From: Bacillota bacterium
GTDB lineage: Bacteria > Bacillota > Clostridia > Clostridiales > Clostridiaceae
Reading direction: 5' to 3'
Length of the DNA: 9,629 bases
Assembly (NCBI GenBank): GCA_021779235.1
Contig: JAJYBA010000052.1
Coordinates: 1 to 9,629, forward strand
This document shows, piece by piece, positions 1 to 6,855 of the stretch; positions within the stretch are counted from its first letter, which is position 1; each line of letters starts with the position of its first letter. The notes below the pieces were generated by a model. It had not been told where the DNA came from, did no database searches, and saw nothing but the letters and a program-made list of their open reading frames with translations. The position numbers were made by a program, and so were the translations under genes.

Positions 1-1
1 T

Positions 2-1042
2 GTAAATGCAAGAATGCAAGAGGGAGAAGCAGGTAAGCGCTTATGGGCTGACTGTATAAGATTAGGCGTTGAAGCAAGAAAATCAGTTATAAGAAATTGT
101 TCATTATTGAAACCATTTATTCCACCAGTTGTAAACGGAAAGAGATGGGAAGAATATCACACAGATGAAATTTCTAATAATATCGATTTCTTTAGATTCA
201 TACCAGGAGAAAAGTGGCATTCTTTTGAAGGCTATGGTGAAAATCAATACTTTGTAGACCCAAATAAATTTATGTTAACAACACCAGGAATTAATGCTGA
301 AACTGGTGAATATGAAGATTTTGGTATACCTGCAACTATTCTTGCTAATTATTTAAGAGAAGTTGGAATTATACCAGAGAAAAATGACTTAAACTCAATA
401 TTATTCTTATTAACCCCTGCAGAAACTTCAACAAAGATGGAAAATCTTGTAGCTCAATTTGTTCGTTTTGAACAGCTTGTAAAAGAAGATGCCCCACTAA
501 GCGAAGTATTGCCAACCCTTTACAATAAAAATATAGATCGTTATAGTGGTTATACTCTTAGAAGATTATGTCAAGAAATGCATGATTTCTATAAGAATAA
601 TGATGCAAAGACATATCAAAAGAGATTATTTAGAGCAAAGTACTTACCTGAAAAAGGAATGGTTTCTGATGCAGTTAGCAGTGATGCTTTAGCTGAAGTA
701 GCATTAGGACTCGAAGGTGCTAAACAAGCATCTCTTGGTACTCGAGTAATAACTGCTCAAGAAGCTAAATGGGAATTAGTAAGAAATAATGCTAAACTCG
801 TTGCCTTAGAAAATATTGTAGGTGAAATAGCATTGGAAGGCGCTCTACCATATCCACCAGGAGTATTCTGTGTTGTTCCTGGAGAAGTATGGAGTACAAC
901 AGCACAAAAATACTTCACAATATTACAAGATGGAATTAATCAATTTCCTGGTTTTGCTCCAGAAATTCAAGGAGTATACCTAGAAAAAGAAGACGGTCTT
1001 GTCAAGGCTTATGGATATGTACTAGATAGAAAATCAATTTAA
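2..1042 (+). CDS. speF: Ornithine decarboxylase, PLP-dependent, C-terminal part (5' end outside window)
   Basis: Cytosolic enzyme that decarboxylates L-ornithine to putrescine, consuming a proton. The frame is open from base 2 (VNARMQEGEAGKR...), so 346 C-terminal residues of a protein usually 710-730 long are visible. The N-terminal wing domain and the PLP-binding lysine (near residue 355 in the family) lie before the window. Family blocks seen: YFVDPNKFMLTTPGI, ATILANYLREVGIIPEK, LNSILFLLTPAET, GEIALEGALPYPPGVF and QDGINQFPGFAPEIQGVY. These match the biosynthetic/inducible ornithine decarboxylases SpeC/SpeF (known family) far better than lysine or arginine decarboxylases. The adjacent potE favours the inducible SpeF role (inference). 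Compared with enterobacterial SpeC as I remember it, there is an extra Ala/Leu-rich stretch of about 30 residues roughly 220-255 residues into the visible part. Stop TAA at 1040-1042. Confidence 0.93.
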   Translation, partial: VNARMQEGEAGKRLWADCIRLGVEARKSVIRNCSLLKPFIPPVVNGKRWEEYHTDEISNNIDFFRFIPGEKWHSFEGYGENQYFVDPNKFMLTTPGINAETGEYEDFGIPATILANYLREVGIIPEKNDLNSILFLLTPAETSTKMENLVAQFVRFEQLVKEDAPLSEVLPTLYNKNIDRYSGYTLRRLCQEMHDFYKNNDAKTYQKRLFRAKYLPEKGMVSDAVSSDALAEVALGLEGAKQASLGTRVITAQEAKWELVRNNAKLVALENIVGEIALEGALPYPPGVFCVVPGEVWSTTAQKYFTILQDGINQFPGFAPEIQGVYLEKEDGLVKAYGYVLDRKSI

Positions 1043-1057
1043 TATTAATTGCTAGCC

Positions 1058-1094
1058 TATGATATAATCATCAAACTTTTATGATTATATCATA
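1058..1094 (+). other. Intergenic hairpin between speF and potE
   Basis: A perfect 14-bp inverted repeat (TATGATATAATCAT at 1058-1071, complement at 1081-1094) encloses a 9-base loop. No run of T follows it, so it is not a typical intrinsic terminator. It may be a processing or stability element, a partial attenuator that lowers potE relative to speF, or a DNA operator. The left arm contains TATAAT, but no convincing -35 box stands in front of it. Confidence 0.6.
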
Positions 1095-1142
1095 AGCCAT
1101 CTATTATATAAATAAACTAATGAATGATAAGGGGATTATATT

Positions 1143-2477
1143 ATGGACAAAAAGAAAAATAAGATGAGTGTTCTCCAGCTAACAATGATAACCGCTATAA
1201 ATATGATGGGTTCGGGGATAATAATGCTTCCTGCTAATTTAGCTCGAGTTGGAACTATGTCAATTCTCTCATGGTTAATTACAGGTATTGGATCAATGGC
1301 ATTAGCTTATGCCTTTGCACAATCCGGTATGTTTAGTCGCAACTCTGGAGGTATGGGTGGATATTCAGAATATTCTCATGGAAAATCCGGAAGCTTTATG
1401 GCAAACTATTCTTATGGTTCGTCATTAATAATTGCCAATGTAGCAATTGCAATCTCTGCTGTAGGTTACGCCTCAGTACTTTTCGGAGTGAAACTCTCCC
1501 CTCTTTCAGTAGGGCTATGTACAATTTTCACTTTATGGTTAGCAACAGCTCTTAATTTTGGAGGAGCAAGGATTACTGGGAAAATCAGTTCATTTACTGT
1601 ATGGGGTGTAATCATTCCTGTATTAGCTATGTCTACTTTAGGGTGGTTTTGGTTTAGTGGGCATTTATATGCAACTTCATGGAATCCTAATAAATTGCCA
1701 TTTTTCAGTGCTGTAGGAAAATCCATTTCAATAACTTTATGGGCATTCTTAGGACTTGAATCTGCTTCTGCAAATATGGATGCAGTAGACAATCCAAAGA
1801 AAAATGTTCCTATCGCATGTTTAGGCGGAACTATTGGTGCCGCAATAATATATATTGTTTCAACAAACGTTATTGCTGGTATCGTTCCAAATGCAGATTT
1901 ATTAAATACAAATGCACCTTTTGGGTTAGCATTTTCTACTATGCTTGGTCCAGTGGCTGGAAAGATTGTTATGGGTATGATGATTATGTCATGCTTTGGT
2001 TCTCTCCTTGGATGGCAATTTACTATTGCAGGAGTATTTAAAAGTTCTGCAGTTGAAGGATATTTCCCTAAAATATTTGGTAAAGTTACAAAAACTGGAA
2101 CTCCAATTTGGGGAATGGTTGTTATTACCGTTGTTCAATCTCTACTTGCACTAATGACAATTAACCCAAGTTTATCTGGCCAATTCAATGTACTCGTAAA
2201 CTTGGCAGTTGTTACAAATGTTATTCCATACTTGTTATCTATGGCATCAGTTAATGTAATACTAAAATCAGAAAACGTACCTGATAAGCAAATAAAGAGA
2301 ACTACTTTTGTTGCCTTAATAGCTTCACTTTATAGTTTATATGCTCTTTACTCTTCAGGGCTAGAACCAATGTTTTATGGTTCTATAGTAACCTTTGCTG
2401 GATGGACATTATATGGTTTTGTTTCATACCGTTTCGATGTAAAGAAAGAGGATGAGGTTGAAAAACTAGTTGCCTAA
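1143..2477 (+). CDS. potE: Putrescine/ornithine antiporter PotE
   Basis: Inner-membrane transporter of the APC superfamily (basic amino acid/polyamine antiporters), 444 residues with about 12 hydrophobic segments, the usual length. It exchanges internal putrescine for external ornithine and can also take up putrescine with protons. The sequence follows E. coli PotE almost block for block: NMMGSGIIMLP (20-30, the APC unwound-helix motif), SGGMGGYSEY, GGARITG, TLWAFLGLESASAN (198-211), IVSTNVIAGIVPN and SGQFNVLVNLAVVTN. W200 and E206 correspond to the substrate-binding Trp and Glu described for E. coli PotE; the Cys in E. coli AKCGMFSR is Ser61 here. ATG 1143 is preceded by AAGGGG with 8 bases spacing. 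It lies 100 bases after the ornithine decarboxylase on the same strand, so the two form the classic speF-potE module. Confidence 0.95.
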   Translation: MDKKKNKMSVLQLTMITAINMMGSGIIMLPANLARVGTMSILSWLITGIGSMALAYAFAQSGMFSRNSGGMGGYSEYSHGKSGSFMANYSYGSSLIIANVAIAISAVGYASVLFGVKLSPLSVGLCTIFTLWLATALNFGGARITGKISSFTVWGVIIPVLAMSTLGWFWFSGHLYATSWNPNKLPFFSAVGKSISITLWAFLGLESASANMDAVDNPKKNVPIACLGGTIGAAIIYIVSTNVIAGIVPNADLLNTNAPFGLAFSTMLGPVAGKIVMGMMIMSCFGSLLGWQFTIAGVFKSSAVEGYFPKIFGKVTKTGTPIWGMVVITVVQSLLALMTINPSLSGQFNVLVNLAVVTNVIPYLLSMASVNVILKSENVPDKQIKRTTFVALIASLYSLYALYSSGLEPMFYGSIVTFAGWTLYGFVSYRFDVKKEDEVEKLVA

Positions 2478-2522
2478 TATAATCCAAAATAATTATACTA
2501 TACATAATGTGTAATTAAGTTT

Positions 2523-2577
2523 TAATGGACCATTAATAACTTTGTTTGTAAAGTTATTAATGGTCCATTATTTTTTT
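2523..2577 (+). terminator. Strong intrinsic terminator after potE
   Basis: A 21-bp perfect stem (2523-2543 with 2550-2570, containing AATGGACCATTAATAAC) has a 6-base loop GTTTGT and is followed by seven T (2571-2577). The T-run is only on the + strand side, so it ends speF-potE transcription rather than topB. I see no good terminator for topB between 2578 and 2668. Confidence 0.93.
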
Positions 2578-2668
2578 CATTTTTTCCAATTTATGACTTC
2601 AAGCCTAACCTCTACTCTAATGCCTAAACTCTTTCTGAGGATAATTGAGTGTTATACTTACTTTTTCT

Positions 2669-4864
2669 TTATTTATCCTTATTAAACATAGCCATTAAAT
2701 CTCCAAATGGATTATTTATAGGCTCATTTGCTTCTTGCTTCATTTTTTTCATTATGTTTGCTACTTCTTTTTTGTTTACCTTGTCACCTTTACTATCAAA
2801 TCTTTTATTAAACTGAGCTGCCTTTTCTCTGAAGTTACAGTTAGTATTTATACAAACGTATATTTGACCTTCTCCTTGTCCTCTAAGCTCTAGCTTCTTT
2901 TTACATTCTGGACATCTTGCATTTGTAAACTTACTTAAATTTTCTCTATGACCACAAGCTCTATCTTGGCATACATTCATTACACCAAATTTCCCTTTAA
3001 CTTCTAGCATGTATTTTCCACATTCAGGACATTTTTTGCCTGTAAGATTTTCATGCTTAAACTTATCACTGCTCCCTTTAACTTCTTGAACTAGCTCAGC
3101 TGCATATTTTCTCATTTCCTCTGTAAAAATTCTCGGGTCCTTCTTTCCTTTGCTTATAAGATCTAATTCAAGTTCCCATTTCGCAGTCATTAAAGGTGAT
3201 TTTAATTCCTCTGGTACGAGCTCTATAAGTTGTTTTCCTTTTCCTGTAGGAACTATTTCTTTTCCATTTTTCTCTATATAGAAAACATTATATAACTTTT
3301 CTATAATATCAGCTCTTGTAGCAACTGTTCCTATACCACCAGTTTCCCCTAAGGTTTTTGCAGAAACCTTATCTACACTTACATACTTATGTGGTTTTTC
3401 CATAGCTGATAGTAACGTACCTTCGTTAAATCTTGCTGGTGGTTTTGTCTTAAGTTTTTTACTTTCCACAGAGGTTATATTTAATTTGTCACCCTTTTTA
3501 ACTACAGGTAACACTTGACTGTCTTTTTCATCTTCGTCTTCTGTTAAGTCATCAGCTCTATCGTATACCTTTTTCCATCCCTTAGCCTTAATTACATTAC
3601 CTTTAGCTATAAATGTTTCACCATTAATATCTGCAGTGACTGTTGTTTGTAAATATTCATATGGTGGTAGCATAACAGATAGGAATCTTTTAACTACTAA
3701 ATCATAAACATGCCTTTCCTCACTGCTTAAAAGAGCTGTATTTCCTCTTTCTTCAGTTGGAATGATAGCATGGTGATCACTTACCTTACTATCATCTACA
3801 AAACTTTTATTTGCATTTATTCTTCCACCCAAGATTTCAGTTGCAACGGCTCTATAGCTTCCAGATGAAATTGCTTTTAAGCGGTCTGGCAGTGTTGCTA
3901 CTATATCACTAGAAATATATCTTGAGTCCGTTCTAGGATAAGTTAAAAGCTTAAAATTTTCATACAGTCTTTGCATTATAGAAAGCGTTTGCTTTGCTGA
4001 ATAAGAAAATATTCTATTTGCATCTCTTTGTAATTCCGTTAAATCATAAAGAGCAGGAGAGTATTGCTTTTTAGCAGCTTCAGTAACACTTACTATAGTT
4101 CCTTCCTTGCCTTTAGTTTTTAAAAGAACTTTTTCCACTATACTTTCTTCAAATATACTACTATTGTTATTCTTATCTCTCCACTCAAGGCTAAACCCTT
4201 TAGCTTTTGCATTAATTACATAGTAATCCTTTGGCTTAAAGTTTCTTATTTCTTCTTCACGATTAACTATCATGGCAAGGGTTGCTGATTGAACCCTACC
4301 TGCTGTAAGCTGCGCATTATGTTTACAAGTAAGAGCTCTAGTAACATTCAACCCCACAACCCAGTCTGCCTCTGATCTGCAAGCGGCTGCCTTATATAAA
4401 TTATCATATTGAGATGCCGGTTTTAGATTTCTAAATCCATCTAATATTGCTTTATCTGTCTGTGATGATATCCAAAGTCTCTTTGTTGGCTTATTTACCC
4501 TTGCCTTTTCAATAATCCATCTAGCTACTAATTCTCCCTCACGACCTGCATCTGTAGCTATTACAATTTCAGTAACATCTTTTCTAGTAAGCTGTTCTTT
4601 AACTGCACTAAACTGCTTTCCACTTTGTTTTATAGTCACAAGTTTAAGCGGCTTTGGTAGCATTGGTAAATCTTCCATCCGCCATGACTTATACTTGTCG
4701 TCATAAACCTCCGGATCAGCTAGTGTGACTAAATGGCCTAAAGCCCAAGTTACAATATATTTGTCTCCTTCAATACATCCATTTCCTTTTTTAAAACATT
4801 TTAAAACCCTAGCAAGTTCCCTTCCAACAGAAGGTTTTTCTGCCAGTACTAAAATTTTTCCCAT
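2669..4864 (-). CDS. topB: DNA topoisomerase III (type IA)
   Basis: Type IA topoisomerase of 731 residues, close to the length of Firmicute TopB. It cuts one DNA strand through a phosphotyrosine and passes another through the gap, resolving precatenanes and recombination intermediates. Domains: Toprim about 1-150, with Glu9 (LAEKPS) and the acidic cluster ATDAGREGE (103-111); decatenation/cleavage domains about 155-600, with catalytic Tyr309 in LLTYPRTDSRYIS and SDHHAIIPT (362-370). The C-terminus carries two cysteine zinc-ribbon units: C612, C615, C632, C637 and C651, C654, C671, C676. The second acid of the general DxDxE motif is Gly107; I recall DAGREGE as normal for Firmicute TopB, so I do not treat it as a defect. 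ATG at 4864 has GAGGAAG upstream. It is transcribed divergently from the exonuclease gene and is monocistronic in this window. Confidence 0.95.
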   Translation of the reverse strand: MGKILVLAEKPSVGRELARVLKCFKKGNGCIEGDKYIVTWALGHLVTLADPEVYDDKYKSWRMEDLPMLPKPLKLVTIKQSGKQFSAVKEQLTRKDVTEIVIATDAGREGELVARWIIEKARVNKPTKRLWISSQTDKAILDGFRNLKPASQYDNLYKAAACRSEADWVVGLNVTRALTCKHNAQLTAGRVQSATLAMIVNREEEIRNFKPKDYYVINAKAKGFSLEWRDKNNNSSIFEESIVEKVLLKTKGKEGTIVSVTEAAKKQYSPALYDLTELQRDANRIFSYSAKQTLSIMQRLYENFKLLTYPRTDSRYISSDIVATLPDRLKAISSGSYRAVATEILGGRINANKSFVDDSKVSDHHAIIPTEERGNTALLSSEERHVYDLVVKRFLSVMLPPYEYLQTTVTADINGETFIAKGNVIKAKGWKKVYDRADDLTEDEDEKDSQVLPVVKKGDKLNITSVESKKLKTKPPARFNEGTLLSAMEKPHKYVSVDKVSAKTLGETGGIGTVATRADIIEKLYNVFYIEKNGKEIVPTGKGKQLIELVPEELKSPLMTAKWELELDLISKGKKDPRIFTEEMRKYAAELVQEVKGSSDKFKHENLTGKKCPECGKYMLEVKGKFGVMNVCQDRACGHRENLSKFTNARCPECKKKLELRGQGEGQIYVCINTNCNFREKAAQFNKRFDSKGDKVNKKEVANIMKKMKQEANEPINNPFGDLMAMFNKDK

Positions 4865-5021
4865 ATATAAAACTTCCTCTCTTATGTTAAATTATCATCT
4901 GCACTGCTACAATATTACTTAGTCTTTTTGTTTCTTCTATATGTAATTATTCCTCTACAAATAATACCATTAGCTGTATATGTACAAAACTGTCTAAAAA
5001 TCTAATATCCATACTATGTTT

Positions 5022-5051
5022 ATTATAAACTACTTTATATACAATGTTCAA
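5022..5051 (-). promoter_or_regulatory. Probable sigma-A promoter for topB
   Basis: On the - strand, TTGAAC (5051-5046) and TATAAT (5027-5022) are separated by 18 bases. This is a near-consensus housekeeping promoter pointing at topB and implies an untranslated leader of about 150 bases. Found by eye. Confidence 0.65.
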
Positions 5052-5101
5052 TTTTTTGTTAAACTAGACGCGGTATCGAAGGTGTTTTTTATTACCGTAA
5101 A

Positions 5102-5110
5102 TGATATACT
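5102..5110 (+). promoter_or_regulatory. Extended -10 promoter for the exonuclease gene
   Basis: TGATATACT is an extended -10 element (TGn plus TATACT at 5105-5110) lying 33 bases before the ATG at 5143. The -35 position is poor, which is tolerated by extended -10 promoters. A CGGTA/TACCG inverted repeat (5071-5075 and 5093-5097) covers the -35 region. Confidence 0.55.
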
Positions 5111-5142
5111 ATATAAAACAAAATAAATTTAGAGGTAATTAA

Positions 5143-5925
5143 ATGAATTATATAATATTTGATTTAGAATTCAATCAAGGCTATAACTTTACAAAGGAAG
5201 CTAAAACTGTAATAAACCCTAAATGTCCTTTTGAAGTAATTCAGATAGGTGCTGTAAAACTAAATGACAATTTTGAGACAGTTGACACTCTAGATGTATT
5301 AGTAAAACCAGAAATATATACTGAACTTAATCCCTTTGTAAAGGGAATTACTGGACTAACAATAGAAGACTTAGATAGAGGTAAACCCTTTAAAGAAATG
5401 TATAAAGAATTTATAGAATTTATCAAAACTGATAGAAGTGTACTGTGTGTATGGGGAGTAGCAGATATAAAAGAATTATTTCGAAATATAGAATATCATG
5501 AGTTGGATACTACACCAGTACCCACGGAATACATCAACATTCAATCCTACGCTTCTAAGGAGCTTAATTGCCAAAAAGGAATTAATATTGGGCTAGGTAA
5601 TGCATCACAGTTGCTAAGCATACCCATTGAAAATAATCTTCATAATGCTTTTAATGATGCTTACTATACTGCAGAAGTTTTCAAGAAAATTTATAGCAAA
5701 GAAATTAAAGTTAAGGTGTATAATCCTCATAAAAATACAAGATTAAACAAATCCGATACTCAGAAACATGAAATTGATACTTATAACTTAATGAAGCAAT
5801 TTGAAAAAATGTTTAAGAGAGAAATGACTACAGAAGAAGAATCTATAATTAAGCTAGCTTATATTATGGGTAAAACAAATCAATTCCAGATTAAAATTGC
5901 ATCTGACCCAATAATCAAAAAATAA
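5143..5925 (+). CDS. DEDDh-family 3'-5' exonuclease (KapD-like)
   Basis: A 260-residue RNase T/DnaQ-type exonuclease that should remove nucleotides from 3' ends of DNA or RNA with two metal ions. Exo I is at 5-10 (FDLEF, Asp7 and Glu9), Exo II has Asp108 (WGVADIKEL), and Exo III has His167 and Asp172 (HNAFNDAYYTAEVF). All five family positions are therefore present and it should be active. The core ends near residue 185; the rest (185-260) is a charged Lys-rich extension not needed by the fold. It resembles stand-alone clostridial exonucleases and Bacillus KapD, a sporulation inhibitor, which is shorter (about 205 residues). The resemblance does not prove a sporulation role. The start ATG has AGAGG 7 bases upstream. 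It is divergent from topB and convergent with the HNH-repeat gene. Confidence 0.88.
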   Translation: MNYIIFDLEFNQGYNFTKEAKTVINPKCPFEVIQIGAVKLNDNFETVDTLDVLVKPEIYTELNPFVKGITGLTIEDLDRGKPFKEMYKEFIEFIKTDRSVLCVWGVADIKELFRNIEYHELDTTPVPTEYINIQSYASKELNCQKGINIGLGNASQLLSIPIENNLHNAFNDAYYTAEVFKKIYSKEIKVKVYNPHKNTRLNKSDTQKHEIDTYNLMKQFEKMFKREMTTEEESIIKLAYIMGKTNQFQIKIASDPIIKK

Positions 5926-5958
5926 AATCAGTATAGAACTATCTTCTATACTGATTTT
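5924..5958. terminator. Bidirectional intrinsic terminator
   Basis: A 15-bp perfect stem (AAAATCAGTATAGAA at 5924-5938, complement at 5944-5958) with loop CTATC lies between the stop codons of two convergent genes. On the + strand the stem ends in TTTTT; on the - strand it is followed by T6 (complement of 5917-5922). It can end both transcripts. It begins inside the exonuclease stop codon. Confidence 0.9.
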
Positions 5959-5966
5959 TAGAATTT

Positions 5967-6656
5967 TTATTGATTTTCTGTCTCTTCATCTAATTTAACA
6001 TTTTCTAAATTAGATTTTCTATTGTCTAATGTATTAAGATTTATAGGATGAGTAGCCATATCTTCAACTGTACCCATTATATATCTATTTAGGTAAATTT
6101 TTCCTTCAGGAGTATTTGCTACTGCATAAGGCTCTGTATCTTTCTTAAAATAGACCCATGTATAGCCATTATTGATTACTCTATTTACGTCTTCTTTATC
6201 AATTATAGTCCTTGATTTCTCTTTACCGTATCTATCTCTTAATATTACAGCAACAGTTTCTTCATCTAATTCTACATAATCATTAGGTGTATTTTGATTG
6301 TATATTTCTAGGTTGCATTTTCTATTATCTAAAGTATCTCCATTGATATGTCTAACAGGTGCTTTTGGATGAACATCTAATATAAATGACTGCAACCCTT
6401 GCTTTCTTCTATATTTTTTTTCTTCAATATAATAGCTACCTAAATTTTGTGCTAAGTAATTATTTAAGTCCTTATTCCACTCTGCAAACCAAAGACCCTT
6501 TTCTAATACCTTTTGTAAATCTTCAGTATCTATTTTACCGTCAATAGTTGTACCATCTTTTTTAACTAATTTTAAAATAGTAATATCTTCAAGAGTTTGG
6601 TATTTGTTGGATCTAATCTCTACTTTATTAGCTTCTGTTTTATTTTCGTTTTTTAT
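5967..6656 (-). CDS. Tandem HNH-like repeat protein with non-canonical start
   Basis: The frame is open from the TAG at 6722-6720 down to the TAA at 5967, yet contains no ATG, GTG or TTG before the TTG at 6395. Starting there would cut off half of a repeat. From ATA at 6656 the product is 229 residues. Two units of about 90 residues are visible: 24-118 and 131-219. Each has an IDxEDxxxV...GxxW block (42-56; 152-167), then a YxxxN block, then HINGDTLDNRKCNL (103-116) or its counterpart PINLNTLDNRKSNL (204-217). This is the layout of phage-type HNH homing-endonuclease domains (HNH_3/AP2-like architecture, known family). The catalytic DH pair is RH (102-103) in unit 1 and HP (203-204) in unit 2, and the usual LHR is LNR (189-191). 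Unit 2 is probably inactive and unit 1 doubtful; a DNA-binding role is inference. It has its own promoter upstream and is not obviously in an operon. Confidence 0.78.
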   Translation of the reverse strand: MKNENKTEANKVEIRSNKYQTLEDITILKLVKKDGTTIDGKIDTEDLQKVLEKGLWFAEWNKDLNNYLAQNLGSYYIEEKKYRRKQGLQSFILDVHPKAPVRHINGDTLDNRKCNLEIYNQNTPNDYVELDEETVAVILRDRYGKEKSRTIIDKEDVNRVINNGYTWVYFKKDTEPYAVANTPEGKIYLNRYIMGTVEDMATHPINLNTLDNRKSNLENVKLDEETENQ

Positions 6657-6663
6657 AATAGGA

Positions 6664-6671
6664 CACCTCTT
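6664..6671 (-). promoter_or_regulatory. Shine-Dalgarno that places the HNH-repeat start at ATA/ATT
   Basis: On the - strand AAGAGGTG (6671-6664) is the best ribosome site in the region. ATA begins 7 bases after it (6656) and ATT 4 bases after it (6659), both in frame. A GTG overlapping the site (6666-6664) is in another frame and would meet TAA after eight codons. Confidence 0.7.
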
Positions 6672-6683
6672 TCTTCTATATAT

Positions 6684-6838
6684 AAGGAATTTAAAATCAC
6701 ATATAACTTTAATTTTTCCCTAATTTTTTAATAATAATTCAATTCTTCTCTAGAATAACAGTTTTTATTTTACTACATTATTTTATTATATCACATTCAT
6801 CAGATTAAAGGCACTGAAGTTTAAAAGGAATTTAAAAT
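6684..6838 (+). repeat. 14-bp direct repeat flanking the HNH-repeat promoter
   Basis: AAGGAATTTAAAAT occurs at 6684-6697 and again at 6825-6838, bracketing the promoter and leader of the HNH-repeat gene. In AT-rich DNA a 14-base match in a window of this size is expected by chance about once or twice, so the meaning is uncertain. Confidence 0.35.
6785..6793 (-). promoter_or_regulatory. Extended -10 promoter for the HNH-repeat gene
   Basis: On the - strand TGATATAAT (6793-6785) is a perfect extended -10 element. The -35 position (TGCCTT, 6813-6808) is weak. Transcription would start near 6778, giving a leader of about 120 bases before the start region. I see no clear terminator between the glycosidase stop (6856) and this promoter, so some read-through is possible. 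The 6720-6855 gap holds no gene. Confidence 0.6.
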
Positions 6839-6855
6839 ATATTATCTATTTATTT

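Noticed and set aside
103..111. Placed by protein residue, not base (TopB residues 103-111): loss of the second acidic residue of the Toprim DxDxE motif, possible inactive enzyme
   Set aside because: I recall DAGREGE as usual in Firmicute TopB proteins; the catalytic Tyr, the first Glu, Asp105 and Glu109/Glu111 are all present, so this is most likely a family variant.
1466..1792. 108-codon frame on the - strand inside potE
   Set aside because: It is entirely antisense to a well-conserved part of PotE and has no motif; shadow frame.
1817..2041. 74-codon + strand frame inside potE
   Set aside because: Out-of-frame reading of the potE transmembrane region; Trp/Tyr/Cys-rich composition typical of a shifted frame.
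2578..2668. Possible terminator or small RNA between potE and topB
   Set aside because: Only a weak TTAGGC-type direct repeat is present and no stem with a T-run on the - strand; nothing definable.
5967..6395. Short version of the HNH-repeat protein starting at TTG 6395
   Set aside because: It would delete the first half of repeat 1, and no strong ribosome site precedes this TTG. The coding signal clearly continues upstream.
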